Assembly (NCBI GenBank): GCA_031272885.1
Contig: JAISSX010000057.1
Location: forward strand, 124,001 to 188,000
Length of the DNA stretch: 64,000 bases
Source: Bifidobacteriaceae bacterium
GTDB taxonomy: Bacteria; Actinomycetota; Actinomycetes; Actinomycetales; WQXJ01
Direction: 5' to 3'
The notes under the pieces are model-generated. The model made no database searches and had not been told where the DNA came from. It worked only from the letters and a program-made list of their open reading frames with translations. This document shows, piece after piece, positions 19,101-27,173 of the stretch (the stretch's first letter is position 1; the number at the start of each line of letters is the position of its first letter). A program made the translations under genes and the position numbers.

Positions 19101-22100
19101 TGTGGTGTCAACCGCCGGTTGCACCGTGGCGGTGGCGGTGGCGGGGTTGCCGGCCGGGTCGCTGGCCGTGGCCGTCAGGACTTCATCCTGGACCAGGGCG
19201 CGGTTGGGCGGGCAGCTCCACGAGCCGTCACCCTGGGTGTAGGCGGTGCACAGCGTGGTGCCGCCGGCATCCGTCACCGTCACCGGCGTGCCGGCCAGCG
19301 GGGCGCCATCGTCGGACAACGTGCCTGTCACGGCCGGATCGCCCACCTTGGGCGCCGGCGCGATGGCGATCTGCGGCGCGGTGCCGTCAACCACCGTGGC
19401 GTCGTCCTCACCCACGTTGCCGTTGTCGTCTTCGGTCTCGGCGTAGATGGTCTCGCCCTCCACCAGCGGCCGGTTGGCCTGGCAGCTCCACGTGCCATCC
19501 GGCGCCGTGGTGGTGGTGCACAGCGTGGCGCCGGTGTCATCCGTCACCGTCACCGAGGCGCCGCCCAGCGGCGCACCGTCATCGGTCACCGTGCCGGCCA
19601 CCGTGGTGTCGGTGCCGGTCTTGGGATCGGGCGTAATGGTCAGTACCGGCGGCGTGCCATCGGCCACCGTGGCGGTATCGCTGGCAGGGTTGCCGGCCGG
19701 GTCCGAAGTACTGGCGGTGATGGTCTCACCCTCCACCAGGTCGCGGCCCACCGTGCAGCTCCAGGTGCCGTCCGCATTGGTGGTGGTGTGGCACAGCTCG
19801 GCGCCACCGGCGTCCGTCACGGTCACAGTGGCGTCCGGCAGCGGTGAGCCGCTGTCGGTCACGGTGCCTTCCACCGTGGTGTCACCGGTGGCCGGCTCGG
19901 GCGTGATGGTGATGACCGGGGCGGTGGTGTCATCTTCAGGCAGCACCGTGGCCGTGGCCGTGCCCTCGTTGCCCGAGGGGTCTTGCACCGTGGCCGTCAG
20001 GACGTCGCCCTCTTCGATGGCCGGGCTGGGCGTGCAACTCCAGGTGCCGTCCGGGTTGGTAGTGGCGGTGCACACGGGGGTGCCGCCGGGGCCGGTCACG
20101 TTGACCGTGGCGCCACCCAGTGGTGCGCCGTTGTCGGTCACCAGGCCGCCAACAGTGGTGTCACCCTCCTTGGGTGCGGGCGAGAAGGTGATGACCGGGT
20201 CTTCGTCGTCATCGCCCGGACCAACTGTGGCGGTGTCACTGCCGGTGTTACCGGCCGGGTCGGTCGCGGTAGCGGTGATCTCTTCACCCTCCTCCAGCGG
20301 CCGGTTCGGCTGGCAGCTCCACGAGCCGTCGGCCAACGTATGGGCGGTGCACAGCTCGGTGTCGGTGTCATCCGTCACAACCACAGCGGTGCCGGCCGGC
20401 AGCGGCGCACCGTTGTCGGTCAAGGTACCGGAGATCGTGTTGTCACCCTCCTTGGGGGTGGGCGTAATGGTGACAACCGGGTCTTCGGTGTCATCCGCCG
20501 CGGCCACGGTCACGGTGTCTTCGTCCGTGTTACCGGCCGGATCCTCCGTGCTGGCCTTGATCTGTTCGCCCTCGACCAGCGGCCGGTTGACCGTGCAGCT
20601 CCACGAGCCGTCCGGCGCCGTGGTGGTGTCACACAACGTGGCGCCGCCGGCATCGGTCACCTTGACCGGGGCGTTCGGCAGCGGCGAGCCGCTGTCGGTC
20701 ACGGTGCCGGCCACCGTGGTCTCGCCGTCCTTGGGCGTGGGCGCGATGGTGATGACCGGGTCGGTGGTGTCATCGGCCGGGCCAACCGTGGCGTCGGCCG
20801 TGCCCTCGTTGCCGGCCGGGTCGGTCACGGTAGCCGTGATGACCTCGTCCTCTTCGATGGGCCGGTTCGGCGTGCAGCTCCACGTGCCGTCAGCATTGGT
20901 GGTGGTATGGCACAACTCGGCGCCGGTGTCATCCGTCACCGACACCGGGGCGTTCGGCAGCGGGTCACCCTGATCCGTCGCGGTGCCGCCCACCGAGGTG
21001 TCGCCATCCTTGGGCGCCGGCGAGAAGGTCACTACCGGATCGGTCGTGTCAGCCACCGGGCTGGAATCGACCGAGGCCGGGTTGCCGGCATTGTCTTCGG
21101 TGCTGGCGGTGATGACCTCACCGGGCTCCAGGTCGCGGTTGGGCTGGCAGCTCCAGGTGCCGTCCAGGTTGCTGGTGGTGGTGCACAGCGTGGTGCCGGC
21201 GTCATCGGTCACCGTGACAGGAGCACCACCCAGCGGGGCGCCATCGTCCTCCACCGTGCCGCCCACGGAGGTGTCATCCGAGCTGGGCTGCGGGTCGAAC
21301 GTGATGTCGGGCCCGGTGCCGTCACCGACCGTGACGCTGTCATCGGCCGGGTTGCCGGCATCGTCCTGGGTCTCGGCTGTGATGGTCTCGCCTTCCACCA
21401 GTTCACGGTTGGCCGTGCAGCTCCACGAGCCGTCGGTACCGGTGGTGGCGACGCAGAGCGTGTTGTTGGCGGAGTCCTTGACCTCAACCGGGGCGTCGGC
21501 CAGCGGGCTACCGCCGTCGGTCACCGTGCCGGCCACGGTCGTGTCATCGCCGGACTTGGGGGCCGGGTCGATGGTGATGACCGGCGGCAGGCCGTCACCC
21601 ACCGTGGCGGTGTCGGTGCCTTCGTTGCCGGCCGGGTCGGTCGCCGTGGCGGTGATGGTCTCACCCTCCACCAGCGGCCGGCCGGAATCGCAAGACCAAG
21701 AACCATCGGCCGCCGTGTGCGCGGTGCACAGCTCGGCGCCGGTGCTGTCGGTCACAACCACCTCGGTACCGGGCGCCATCGGCGCACCGTTGTCCGTCAC
21801 GGTGCCCTCGATGGTCGGGTCACCCGTCACCGGGGCGGGCGAGATGGTCACCACCGGGTCTTCGGTGTCGACGCCGGACTGGACCACGGCGTCAACCGAA
21901 TCGGTGTTGCCGGCCGGGTCTCGGGTGGCAGCCGTGATGGTCTCACCCGGCACCAGGTCGCGGCTGGCGTCGCAGCTCCACGAGCCGTCTGCCTGCGTGG
22001 TAGCGGTGCACAGCGTGGCGCCGCCGGCATCTGTCACCGTCACCGGGGCGCCGGCCAGCGGCTCGCCCTGATCGGTCACGGTGCCAGCCACCTCGAGGGA

Positions 22101-24059
22101 ATCCTCGTTGGGGGCCGGCGCGACGGTGATCTCGGGATCGGTGTCATCCACTACCGGGCTGGAATCGACCGTGGCCTGGTTGCCGGCCGGGTCGTGGGTG
22201 GTGGCGGTCAGGACCTCGCCCGGTTCCAGGGCGCGGTTCGGGGTGCAGCTCCATGAGCCGTCCGTGCCCGTGGTGGCGTGGCACAGCTCGGCACCGGTGT
22301 CATCCGTCACCGACACCGGGGCGTTCGCCAACGGCGCGCCCTCATCGGTCACGTCGCCGCCCACCGTGGGGCTATCGGTGGTGGGCTGCGGATCGAACGT
22401 GATGGTGGGCGTGGTGCCATCGTCCACGATGGCCGGCTCACTGGCCGTGTTGCCGGCCGCGTCCGTGACCGAGGCCGTGATCGTCTCGCCTTCCACCAGC
22501 GGGCGGTTGGAGTTGCAGCTCCAGGTGGAATCCGCCGCCACGGGCGAGGTGCACAGGGTGGCGCCACCGGCATCGGTCACCGTCACCACGGTGCCCGGGG
22601 GCAGGCCGGCGCCATCGGTGGCGGTACCGGAGATGGTGTCGGTGCCGCCGGTCTTGGGCTGCGGCTGGATGCTGATGGTCGGATCGTCGTTGTCCTCCAC
22701 CACGGCGGTGTCCGAGCCGGTCTTGCCGGACGGATCCTGGGCCGTGGCGGTGATGGTCTCACCGGCCTCCAGCGGCCGGTTGGTATTGCAGGTGAACGAG
22801 CCATCGGAGCCCGTGGTGGTGGTGCACAGGGTGTTGCCACCGGCATCCGTCACCGTCACCGGGGCGCCACTCAGGGGCGCGCCTTCGTCGGTCACGGTAC
22901 CGGTCACGGCGGTGTCGCCGTACTGCGGCTCGGGCGCAATCGCGACCACCGGGTCGCTGCCGTCCGCCGTGGCGGTGGACGAACCGGTGTCGGTGGTCTG
23001 GTCGTGCGGGTCATCGGCCGTCACGGTGACCACTTCGCCCTCGGTGAGCGGCCGGTTGGGCGGGCAACTGAAGGTGCCGTCAGAGGCCGTCGTGGTGGTG
23101 CACAGGACGTTGCCGCCGGCGTCCGTCACCGTCACATCGGCGCCCGATACCGGCTCGCTGCCGTCCTGGGTCACGGTGCCGGTGATGGGGTCAGTCGAAT
23201 CGACCTGGGTGCCAGGGGTGCTGGGGTTGGAGTCATCGATCGTGACTACCGGCGGCACCAAGTCGGGCGGAGCCACCGTCTTGGTGTCGGTGGCGACGCC
23301 GGCCAGCGAATCGGGATAGGTGCCGGGGCCGAAGTACGGCGGGTAATCAACCGAGGGGTTGTTCTTGACCTCATAGGTCAGCACTTCACCGGTCACAAGG
23401 GCCCGGGTGGGGCAGGTGAACGTGCCGTCAGCGCCAGTGGTGGTGGTGCAGAGAGTGTTGCCACCAGAATCCTTGACGGTAATACGGCCGTTCTCGTAGG
23501 GGGTAGTACCGCCGCCGGCCGCGTCATCGGCGGTGCGCTGGTAGGCGGTGCCACTGACGCTGGTGTCGCCACCGTGCGGCGTATCGGCCGTGATGGTGGG
23601 AGACGGGAAGACGTTCTCACTGAGGGGGGCCGCCGGGAAACGGGCCGGCCCGCCCGAGTTGTTCGAGTAGTCGCCCTCGACTACGAAGTACCACTGGTTG
23701 CCCACAATGGCAGTACCGCAACTGAAGTCGCCGCTGCTGCTGGTGGTAGCGGTACACAAGACCGAGTCATCGGCGGCGTTGTGGACGGTCACCGTGGCGC
23801 CGGACAGGCCCGAATAGGTCTGCATGCTCATCACGTTGCCGCGGAAAGGCTGGGTGTCATAGGCCGTCCTGGTTGAACCCACCACCTTGACCGGATCGGC
23901 CAAGGCAATGCTCGGGGCCAGCACGTAGAGGCTGCCCGCCACGGCTAGGCCCACGGCGCCCACAGAGGCGGCAATCCTGGCCAGCCTTGCCCTCCTTCCG
24001 CGCGGCTGTGGGTCGGGCGAGGACACGGTCGTTTGAGGGGTGGACCGATGCTGGCTCAT
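13179..24059 (-). CDS. Giant LPXTG surface protein with 37 cysteine-paired Ig-like modules
   Basis: About 3,626 residues from ATG 24059 (a GTG at 24077 is a weaker start). It begins with a long basic N-region and signal peptide ending near SIALA. The bulk is Ig-like modules of 85-91 residues; I counted 37 with a Cys pair in the pattern LC-x(11)-C inside DGTWSC, followed by NRPLEEGE and TATDPAGN. The pair probably forms a disulfide, as the modules face the outside. After a Pro/Gly/Asp linker comes a different beta domain (about 90 residues), then LPITG (about 3584-3588), a membrane helix and RRRRR. Sortase should anchor it as a stalk or adhesin. Lysine is rare and Asp/Glu/Thr abundant. It is monocistronic; the 265 bp upstream hold its promoter, which I could not pinpoint. 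Confidence 0.92.
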   Translation of the reverse strand: MSQHRSTPQTTVSSPDPQPRGRRARLARIAASVGAVGLAVAGSLYVLAPSIALADPVKVVGSTRTAYDTQPFRGNVMSMQTYSGLSGATVTVHNAADDSVLCTATTSSSGDFSCGTAIVGNQWYFVVEGDYSNNSGGPARFPAAPLSENVFPSPTITADTPHGGDTSVSGTAYQRTADDAAGGGTTPYENGRITVKDSGGNTLCTTTTGADGTFTCPTRALVTGEVLTYEVKNNPSVDYPPYFGPGTYPDSLAGVATDTKTVAPPDLVPPVVTIDDSNPSTPGTQVDSTDPITGTVTQDGSEPVSGADVTVTDAGGNVLCTTTTASDGTFSCPPNRPLTEGEVVTVTADDPHDQTTDTGSSTATADGSDPVVAIAPEPQYGDTAVTGTVTDEGAPLSGAPVTVTDAGGNTLCTTTTGSDGSFTCNTNRPLEAGETITATAQDPSGKTGSDTAVVEDNDDPTISIQPQPKTGGTDTISGTATDGAGLPPGTVVTVTDAGGATLCTSPVAADSTWSCNSNRPLVEGETITASVTDAAGNTASEPAIVDDGTTPTITFDPQPTTDSPTVGGDVTDEGAPLANAPVSVTDDTGAELCHATTGTDGSWSCTPNRALEPGEVLTATTHDPAGNQATVDSSPVVDDTDPEITVAPAPNEDSLEVAGTVTDQGEPLAGAPVTVTDAGGATLCTATTQADGSWSCDASRDLVPGETITAATRDPAGNTDSVDAVVQSGVDTEDPVVTISPAPVTGDPTIEGTVTDNGAPMAPGTEVVVTDSTGAELCTAHTAADGSWSCDSGRPLVEGETITATATDPAGNEGTDTATVGDGLPPVITIDPAPKSGDDTTVAGTVTDGGSPLADAPVEVKDSANNTLCVATTGTDGSWSCTANRELVEGETITAETQDDAGNPADDSVTVGDGTGPDITFDPQPSSDDTSVGGTVEDDGAPLGGAPVTVTDDAGTTLCTTTSNLDGTWSCQPNRDLEPGEVITASTEDNAGNPASVDSSPVADTTDPVVTFSPAPKDGDTSVGGTATDQGDPLPNAPVSVTDDTGAELCHTTTNADGTWSCTPNRPIEEDEVITATVTDPAGNEGTADATVGPADDTTDPVITIAPTPKDGETTVAGTVTDSGSPLPNAPVKVTDAGGATLCDTTTAPDGSWSCTVNRPLVEGEQIKASTEDPAGNTDEDTVTVAAADDTEDPVVTITPTPKEGDNTISGTLTDNGAPLPAGTAVVVTDDTDTELCTAHTLADGSWSCQPNRPLEEGEEITATATDPAGNTGSDTATVGPGDDDEDPVITFSPAPKEGDTTVGGLVTDNGAPLGGATVNVTGPGGTPVCTATTNPDGTWSCTPSPAIEEGDVLTATVQDPSGNEGTATATVLPEDDTTAPVITITPEPATGDTTVEGTVTDSGSPLPDATVTVTDAGGAELCHTTTNADGTWSCTVGRDLVEGETITASTSDPAGNPASDTATVADGTPPVLTITPDPKTGTDTTVAGTVTDDGAPLGGASVTVTDDTGATLCTTTTAPDGTWSCQANRPLVEGETIYAETEDDNGNVGEDDATVVDGTAPQIAIAPAPKVGDPAVTGTLSDDGAPLAGTPVTVTDAGGTTLCTAYTQGDGSWSCPPNRALVQDEVLTATASDPAGNPATATATVQPAVDTTDPVVTFDPAPAAGDTTVGGTVTDSGSPLPNAPVTVTDDTGATLCSTNTNADGTWSCTTRPLVAGEDITATATDPAGNEGTAEATVAVGTDTNPPVIAITNQPKSGDDRAVAGTVTDEGTPLGDAPVRVTDAGGAQLCTAVTASDGSWSCTTSRPLVEDEVITATTQDVAGNPASTTATVVDGTDPEIIIAPTPREGDDEITGTVTDDGAPLANAPVSVTDDTGAELCHTTTNSDGTWSCQPNRPIEEGEVITATTEDPQGNEDTVTVTVGSEVDTTPPVIQITPQPTTGSTTIAGVVTDEGAPLPAAPVLVMDGNGLPLCSANTDAEGYWHCNSDRPLEEGETINASTRDEAGNEANVLATVADGTDPVVTITPAPKSGDDPTIAGTVTDDGAPLANAPVTVTDDTGTELCHTTTALDGSWSCDSVRPLEEGEVVTATAEDPAGNEGSGTATVGDGTGPDITFDPQPATGDPTVGGTVEDDGAPLPGATVTVKDDAGATLCVAVTGTDGTWSCTLNRPLEEGEVITASTVDDAGNPASVDSQPVSDGSDPVVTIAPAPKEGDDTIGGTVTDDGNPRAGVPVVVTDDTGTELCQATTTASGAWSCQPNRPLEEGEVITATATDPSGNEGTTTATVGPEDDTTAPVIEITPEPETGSRALAGTVTDNGSPLPNAIVHVKDAGGAELCTATTSSTGTWACTANRDLVEGETITASTTDPAGNPASDTATVADGIDPVLEIAPAPKEGDEEITGTLTDDGDPLPGTVVTVTDDAGTELCTATTDADGEWSCEPNRPLEEGETIHASAQDPAGNLATDAVTVLPADDTTAPVLTITPEPATGSPAIAGTLTDSGSPLPGTPVTVKDAGGTTLCTAYTQGDGSWSCNSNRPLVEGETVTASAADPSGNPASDDATVGDGQPPVMVITETPTSGEDPVIGGRVTDEGEPLANAPVTVKDDAGTTLCVATTGTDGTWSCEPNRPLEEGEEITATVTDPAGNPGTGTATVGDGTPPVVVVDDPATGDTSVGGTVTDDGAPLPNAPVRVTDEDGNTLCTAVTDSAGHWSCTPNRPLEEGEEITATATDPAGNTGSGTSEPVSDGTDPVVAITQQPTSGDDPVIGGTVTDGGEPLANAPVVVTDEDGEELCHTTTGPDGTWSCEPNRPLEEGEILTATATDPEGNEGSVDSNPVGDGTPPVVTVDDPATGDDTVGGTVTDDGEPLPNAPVRVTDEDGETLCTAVTDSSGHWSCTPNRPLEEGEEITATATDPAGNTGSGTSEPVGDGTGPEVTLTEQPTSGDDPVIGGTVTDGGEPLPNAPVVVTDEDGEELCHTTTGPDGTWSCEPNRPLEEGEILTATATDPAGNEGSVDSDPVGDGTEPEVTVDDPATGDTSIGGTVTDDGEPLPNAPVRVTDEDGETLCTAVTDSSGHWSCQPNRPLEEGEEITATATDPAGNTGSGTSEPVADGIDPVVTIDPPSNDSPTISGTVTDDGEPLPGVPVTVTDEDGETLCTATTGSDGTWSCDSSRPLEDGEEITASTTDPAGNPGTGTATVGDETEPEVTVNPPQKGDTTASGRVTDDGQPAAGFPVVVKDATGDPLCQTTTNADGTFSCNLKRPLGENEVITVEATDPETGKKGDTQASTPNVPPVITVDPVDVGDTTVTGTVTDDGEPLPGVPVKVKDKNGNTLCETTTDDDGKFECGPTKRPLGDNEQITASTSDPAGNPKEVTVNTPNVPPVVDVDPTKKGDTTVTGTVTDDGGPLPNAPVTVQDKDGNTLCTTTTDKDGKFSCDVSRPLVDNEPLTVTADNPNDNLPAGTASPVVGQSGSGSTPTPSGPADDGDDADKPSVWVKEATRYRGESQEVNGLNFEPGEKVTGVVHSTPIQLGTATADANGKVVFAAFTIPADFEYGTHTVTLTGETSGAATGTFRVLEKVGSSSPLPITGANATVPIAVSASLATLVGIGFVLMARRRRRSEETVATR
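14821..16100. repeat. 546-bp tandem super-repeat inside the surface-protein gene
   Basis: The same DNA register recurs at 14821, 15367 and 15913 (spacing 546 bp each), and at 15091 and 15637 for the alternate module. Each period encodes two Ig-like modules (182 residues), giving an A-B-A-B-A block of near-identical modules. The rest of the gene is more diverged, so this block is a recent duplication and a likely site of length variation. Confidence 0.9.
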
Positions 24060-24324
24060 AGCACTCTCTCTCTGCACAAGACTCTCGGGTAGATCAGTGC
24101 GGGGACGCTCCGCCTACCTTGCCTTTGGGCACGCGCGCGGTTAAGGGAAACCCGCGCAGGTATCCATTCGCGACTTTAGCCATAAGCTGTGGGCGAAAAC
24201 CGGGACACACCCGCCTAATGGGTAGAACTACCGGGTTCTCGGGCCGACTTTTTTTCTGGAGACCGCCCAACCGGGCCCAATCGGTCCCTTCAAACGCCCG
24301 AAACGGCCCCGGGGGCCGGGCCCA

Positions 24325-25629
24325 TCACCGCTGCGCCAACGGCACGTAATCGCGGGCGCCGTGACCGTTGTAGATCTGGCGCGGCCGGCCGATCTTGGCC
24401 GCCGGATCATTCACCATTTCGCGCCACTGCGCCATCCAGCCCGGCAACCGGCCCAGCGCGAACAGCGGCGTGAACATGGACGGCGGGAAGCCCATCGCCC
24501 GGTAGATGATGCCGGTGTAGAAGTCCACGTTCGGGTACAGCATGCGGCTGATGAAGTAGTCATCGGACAGGGCCACCTCCTCCAGCTCGCGGGCAATCGC
24601 CAGCAGTTCGTCCTTCACCCCCAAGGCATCCAGCACGGCATCGCACTGCTCCTTCACGATGGCGGCCCGCGGGTCATAGTTCTTGTACACCCGGTGGCCA
24701 AAGCCCATCAGGCGCATGCCTTCCGCCTTGCTCTTGACCTTCTCCATGAACTGCTTGGGGCTCAAGTCATGGTCACGGATGTAGGCCAACATGTTCAGCA
24801 CCGCCTCGTTGGCGCCGCCGTGCAGGGGGCCAGACAGGGCCCCCACGCCGGCCGAAACCGACATATAGATGTTGGCCTGGGCCGAACCGACCAGCCGCAC
24901 CGTGGAAGTGGAGCAGTTCTGTTCATGGTCGGCATGCAGAATCAGCAGGGTGTCCAGCGCCCGGTAGAAGGCAGGCGGCACCTCGAACTTCTCCCCCGGC
25001 AACTGGAACGTCATGCGGGCAAAGTTCTCCACGTAGCTTTGGCCGTGCTTGGGGTACAACAGGGCATTGCCGGCGGCGCGGCGGTAGATATAGCTGACAA
25101 TGGTGGGCATCTTGGCCAACAGCAAGACGGTGGCCAACTGGACGGCCGCCGGGTCCTTCGGGTCCAACGACTCGGGGTAATAGCCCGCCATCATGTTGAT
25201 GGCCGCCCCCAGTGTGGCCATGGGGTGGGCCCGGCGCGGCATGACCGAGAAGATCTGCCGGAAGTCATCCGACAGGTACATGTGTTTATCCACCCTGGCC
25301 TCGAACTTTCCCAGTTCCTCCTGGGTGGGCAGTTCGCCGCGCAACAATAGCCAGGCCACCTCCAGGAAGGTGGAGTGCTGGGCCAACTGCTCGATGGGAT
25401 AGCCGCGGTAGCGCAAAATCCCCTGGTCACCGTCAATAAACGTGATCTCCGAGGAACAGGCGGCCGTGTTCAAAAAGCCCGGGTCAAGCGACACCAGGCC
25501 GGTTTGGCTGAGCAGGCCGCTCAGGGCGATACCATCGTTGCCCTCTGTGGCGGCCACCGTTTCCAGCGGCAGTGCCTTGTCGCCTACCTGCAGGCGGACT
25601 TCCGGCAGGGCTTGACTGGTCTTGGCCAT
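24325..25629 (-). CDS. gltA: Citrate synthase
   Basis: A 434-residue type II citrate synthase condensing oxaloacetate with acetyl-CoA at the entry of the TCA cycle. Catalytic and substrate residues are all visible: LHADHEQNCST (H232, H235), GPLHGGAN (H270), MGFGHRVYKNYDPR (H312) and the catalytic Asp in YPNVDFYTG (D369). The N-terminal 60 residues form the beta domain of the hexameric, NADH-sensitive type. ATG at 25629 follows AAGGAG. It lies between dapC and the giant surface-protein gene on the same strand. No convincing terminator follows it. Confidence 0.96.
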   Translation of the reverse strand: MAKTSQALPEVRLQVGDKALPLETVAATEGNDGIALSGLLSQTGLVSLDPGFLNTAACSSEITFIDGDQGILRYRGYPIEQLAQHSTFLEVAWLLLRGELPTQEELGKFEARVDKHMYLSDDFRQIFSVMPRRAHPMATLGAAINMMAGYYPESLDPKDPAAVQLATVLLLAKMPTIVSYIYRRAAGNALLYPKHGQSYVENFARMTFQLPGEKFEVPPAFYRALDTLLILHADHEQNCSTSTVRLVGSAQANIYMSVSAGVGALSGPLHGGANEAVLNMLAYIRDHDLSPKQFMEKVKSKAEGMRLMGFGHRVYKNYDPRAAIVKEQCDAVLDALGVKDELLAIARELEEVALSDDYFISRMLYPNVDFYTGIIYRAMGFPPSMFTPLFALGRLPGWMAQWREMVNDPAAKIGRPRQIYNGHGARDYVPLAQR

Positions 25630-25685
25630 GGCTGCACTCCTTCTTCAGCTAGGTCGACGATGGGGGCCTCAGGCTTGATTATCTC

Positions 25686-26813
25686 TTACGGCGCCAGTCG
25701 GGCGGCCGCCTGGGCCATGTCCCGGTCGCTGCCCGTCAGGGCAATCCGGACGTGGTGCGCCCCGGCCTCGCCGTAGAAGCTGCCCGGCGCCACCAGAATG
25801 CCCAAACCGGCCAGCGCCGCCACCGTGGCCCAGCAGTCCTGCCGGTCCGCCGTGGTGACCCACAGGTACAGCCCGGCTTCCGATCCTTCCACCACCAGGC
25901 CGGCCGCCTCCAGGGCCTGGGTCAGCAGCGCCCGACGCCGCCCATATAGTTCGCGCTGGGCGGCCACGTGCGACGGATCGGCCAGCGCTGCCACCAGCGC
26001 CGCCTGCACCGGGCCCGGCATCATCAGGCCGATGTGTTTGCGCACCGCCGTCAGCCGGCCGATCAGTTCCGGGTCACCCGCTGTCCAGGCGGCCCGGTAA
26101 CCGGCCGCACTGGACTGCTTCGACAGCGAGTAGAGGGCCAACAGGCCGGTCAAATCGCCCCCATTATTACTGTCCGCCAACAGGCAGGGCACACCCTGGC
26201 TGGCCCAAGGCTCCTCCCAGGCCAGCGCCGCGTAGCATTCGTCCGCCGCCACCACGGCGCCGCGGGTCCGCGCCCACTGCACCACATAGCGCAGCGCCTC
26301 CGGTCCCAGCACGGCCCCATGCGGGTTGGCCGGGGAGTTGACCCAGACCAGCTTGACCCTGGCCGCCACCTCGGCCGGAATCTCATCCAGGCAGGCGTTG
26401 GGCAGCGGCGTGGCCCCGGCCAGGCGGGCCCCCAAGTCATAGGTGGGATAGGCGATGTGCGGGTGCACCACCACGTCCCCCGGGCCCAGGCCCAACAGTG
26501 ACGGCAACAGCGCCACCATCTCCTTGGAACCCAAGGTGGGCAACACGCCATCGGGCACTACCCCGGAGGCACCGCGCACCTGGGCGTAGTGCTGCACCAC
26601 GGCCTGGCGCAACGCGGCCGTGCCAACCGTGGCCGGATAGCCGGGTGAATCGGCCGCCGCCGCCAACGCCTGACGCAGAACGGGTGGCGTTGGATCGACC
26701 GGGGTCCCCACCGACAGGTCGATCAACCCGCCGGGGTGGGCCGCCGCTAGCGCCTTATAGGGCTCAAGCAGGTCCCACGGGAAAACCGGCAGGCCAGCTA
26801 GATCAAAACCCAC
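25686..26813 (-). CDS. dapC: Succinyldiaminopimelate aminotransferase
   Basis: A 375-residue class I/II PLP aminotransferase. The NSPANPHG motif that contacts the cofactor, ADECYAAL with the ring-contacting Asp, and SLSKQSSAAGYR with the Schiff-base Lys are clear. DapC is inferred because in actinobacteria this subfamily sits directly after a 7Fe ferredoxin gene, as here, and dapD/dapE are also in the window. The GTG start at 26813 lies 6 bp after the ferredoxin stop. It converts N-succinyl-2-amino-6-ketopimelate to N-succinyl-diaminopimelate with glutamate. Confidence 0.88.
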   Translation of the reverse strand: MGFDLAGLPVFPWDLLEPYKALAAAHPGGLIDLSVGTPVDPTPPVLRQALAAAADSPGYPATVGTAALRQAVVQHYAQVRGASGVVPDGVLPTLGSKEMVALLPSLLGLGPGDVVVHPHIAYPTYDLGARLAGATPLPNACLDEIPAEVAARVKLVWVNSPANPHGAVLGPEALRYVVQWARTRGAVVAADECYAALAWEEPWASQGVPCLLADSNNGGDLTGLLALYSLSKQSSAAGYRAAWTAGDPELIGRLTAVRKHIGLMMPGPVQAALVAALADPSHVAAQRELYGRRRALLTQALEAAGLVVEGSEAGLYLWVTTADRQDCWATVAALAGLGILVAPGSFYGEAGAHHVRIALTGSDRDMAQAAARLAP

Positions 26814-26819
26814 GGACGG

Positions 26820-27137
26820 CTAAGCCTGGGGCGGCAGGGCCGCCACGGCGGGCGGGTCGAAGTTCTGCGGGCCCAAGGCCGAGGCGCCGCCGGGCGAACC
26901 CAGGTCGGCAAAGAAGTCGCGGTTGATAGCGGCGTAGTCAGCCCACTCGGCCGGTAGGTCATCCTCGTAGAAGATGGCCTGGGTGGGGCAGACCGATTCG
27001 CAGGCGCCGCAATCAACGCACTCATCCGGGTTGATGTACAGGGAACGAACGCCCTCATAGATGCAATCGACGGGGCACTCGTCCACGCATGCCCTGTCCT
27101 TCACATCGACACAGGGGCCGGCAATTACGTAAGTCAC
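26820..27137 (-). CDS. fdxA: 7Fe ferredoxin
   Basis: A 105-residue low-potential electron carrier with one 3Fe-4S and one 4Fe-4S cluster. Cysteines C9, C17, C21, C25 and C40, C43, C46, C50 follow the arrangement of actinobacterial FdxA (MTYVIAGPC, CVDECPVDCIYEG, DECVDCGACESVC). The C-terminal 50 residues are the usual acidic and Pro/Ala-rich extension. The GTG start is at 27137; dapC follows at once. Confidence 0.95.
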   Translation of the reverse strand: MTYVIAGPCVDVKDRACVDECPVDCIYEGVRSLYINPDECVDCGACESVCPTQAIFYEDDLPAEWADYAAINRDFFADLGSPGGASALGPQNFDPPAVAALPPQA

Positions 27138-27173
27138 GGCACTCAGTCTATTGGGTCAGGCCGGCCGGGCCGC

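Noticed and set aside
13392-23876. Several long open frames (300-750 codons) on the plus strand opposite the giant surface-protein gene
   Set aside because: They mirror the repeats of the real gene in GC-rich sequence, lack ribosome-binding sites and give Ser/Pro/Val- or Arg/Gly/His-rich low-complexity products.
24060-24200. c-di-GMP or c-di-AMP riboswitch before the surface-protein gene
   Set aside because: Some GGTTTCCC and GGTAGGCGGAGC pieces looked suggestive, but the required order of conserved blocks is not there.
24240-24290. Terminator with T7 run upstream of the surface-protein gene
   Set aside because: The T run lies before, not after, the stem in the plus direction and is an A run in the minus direction.
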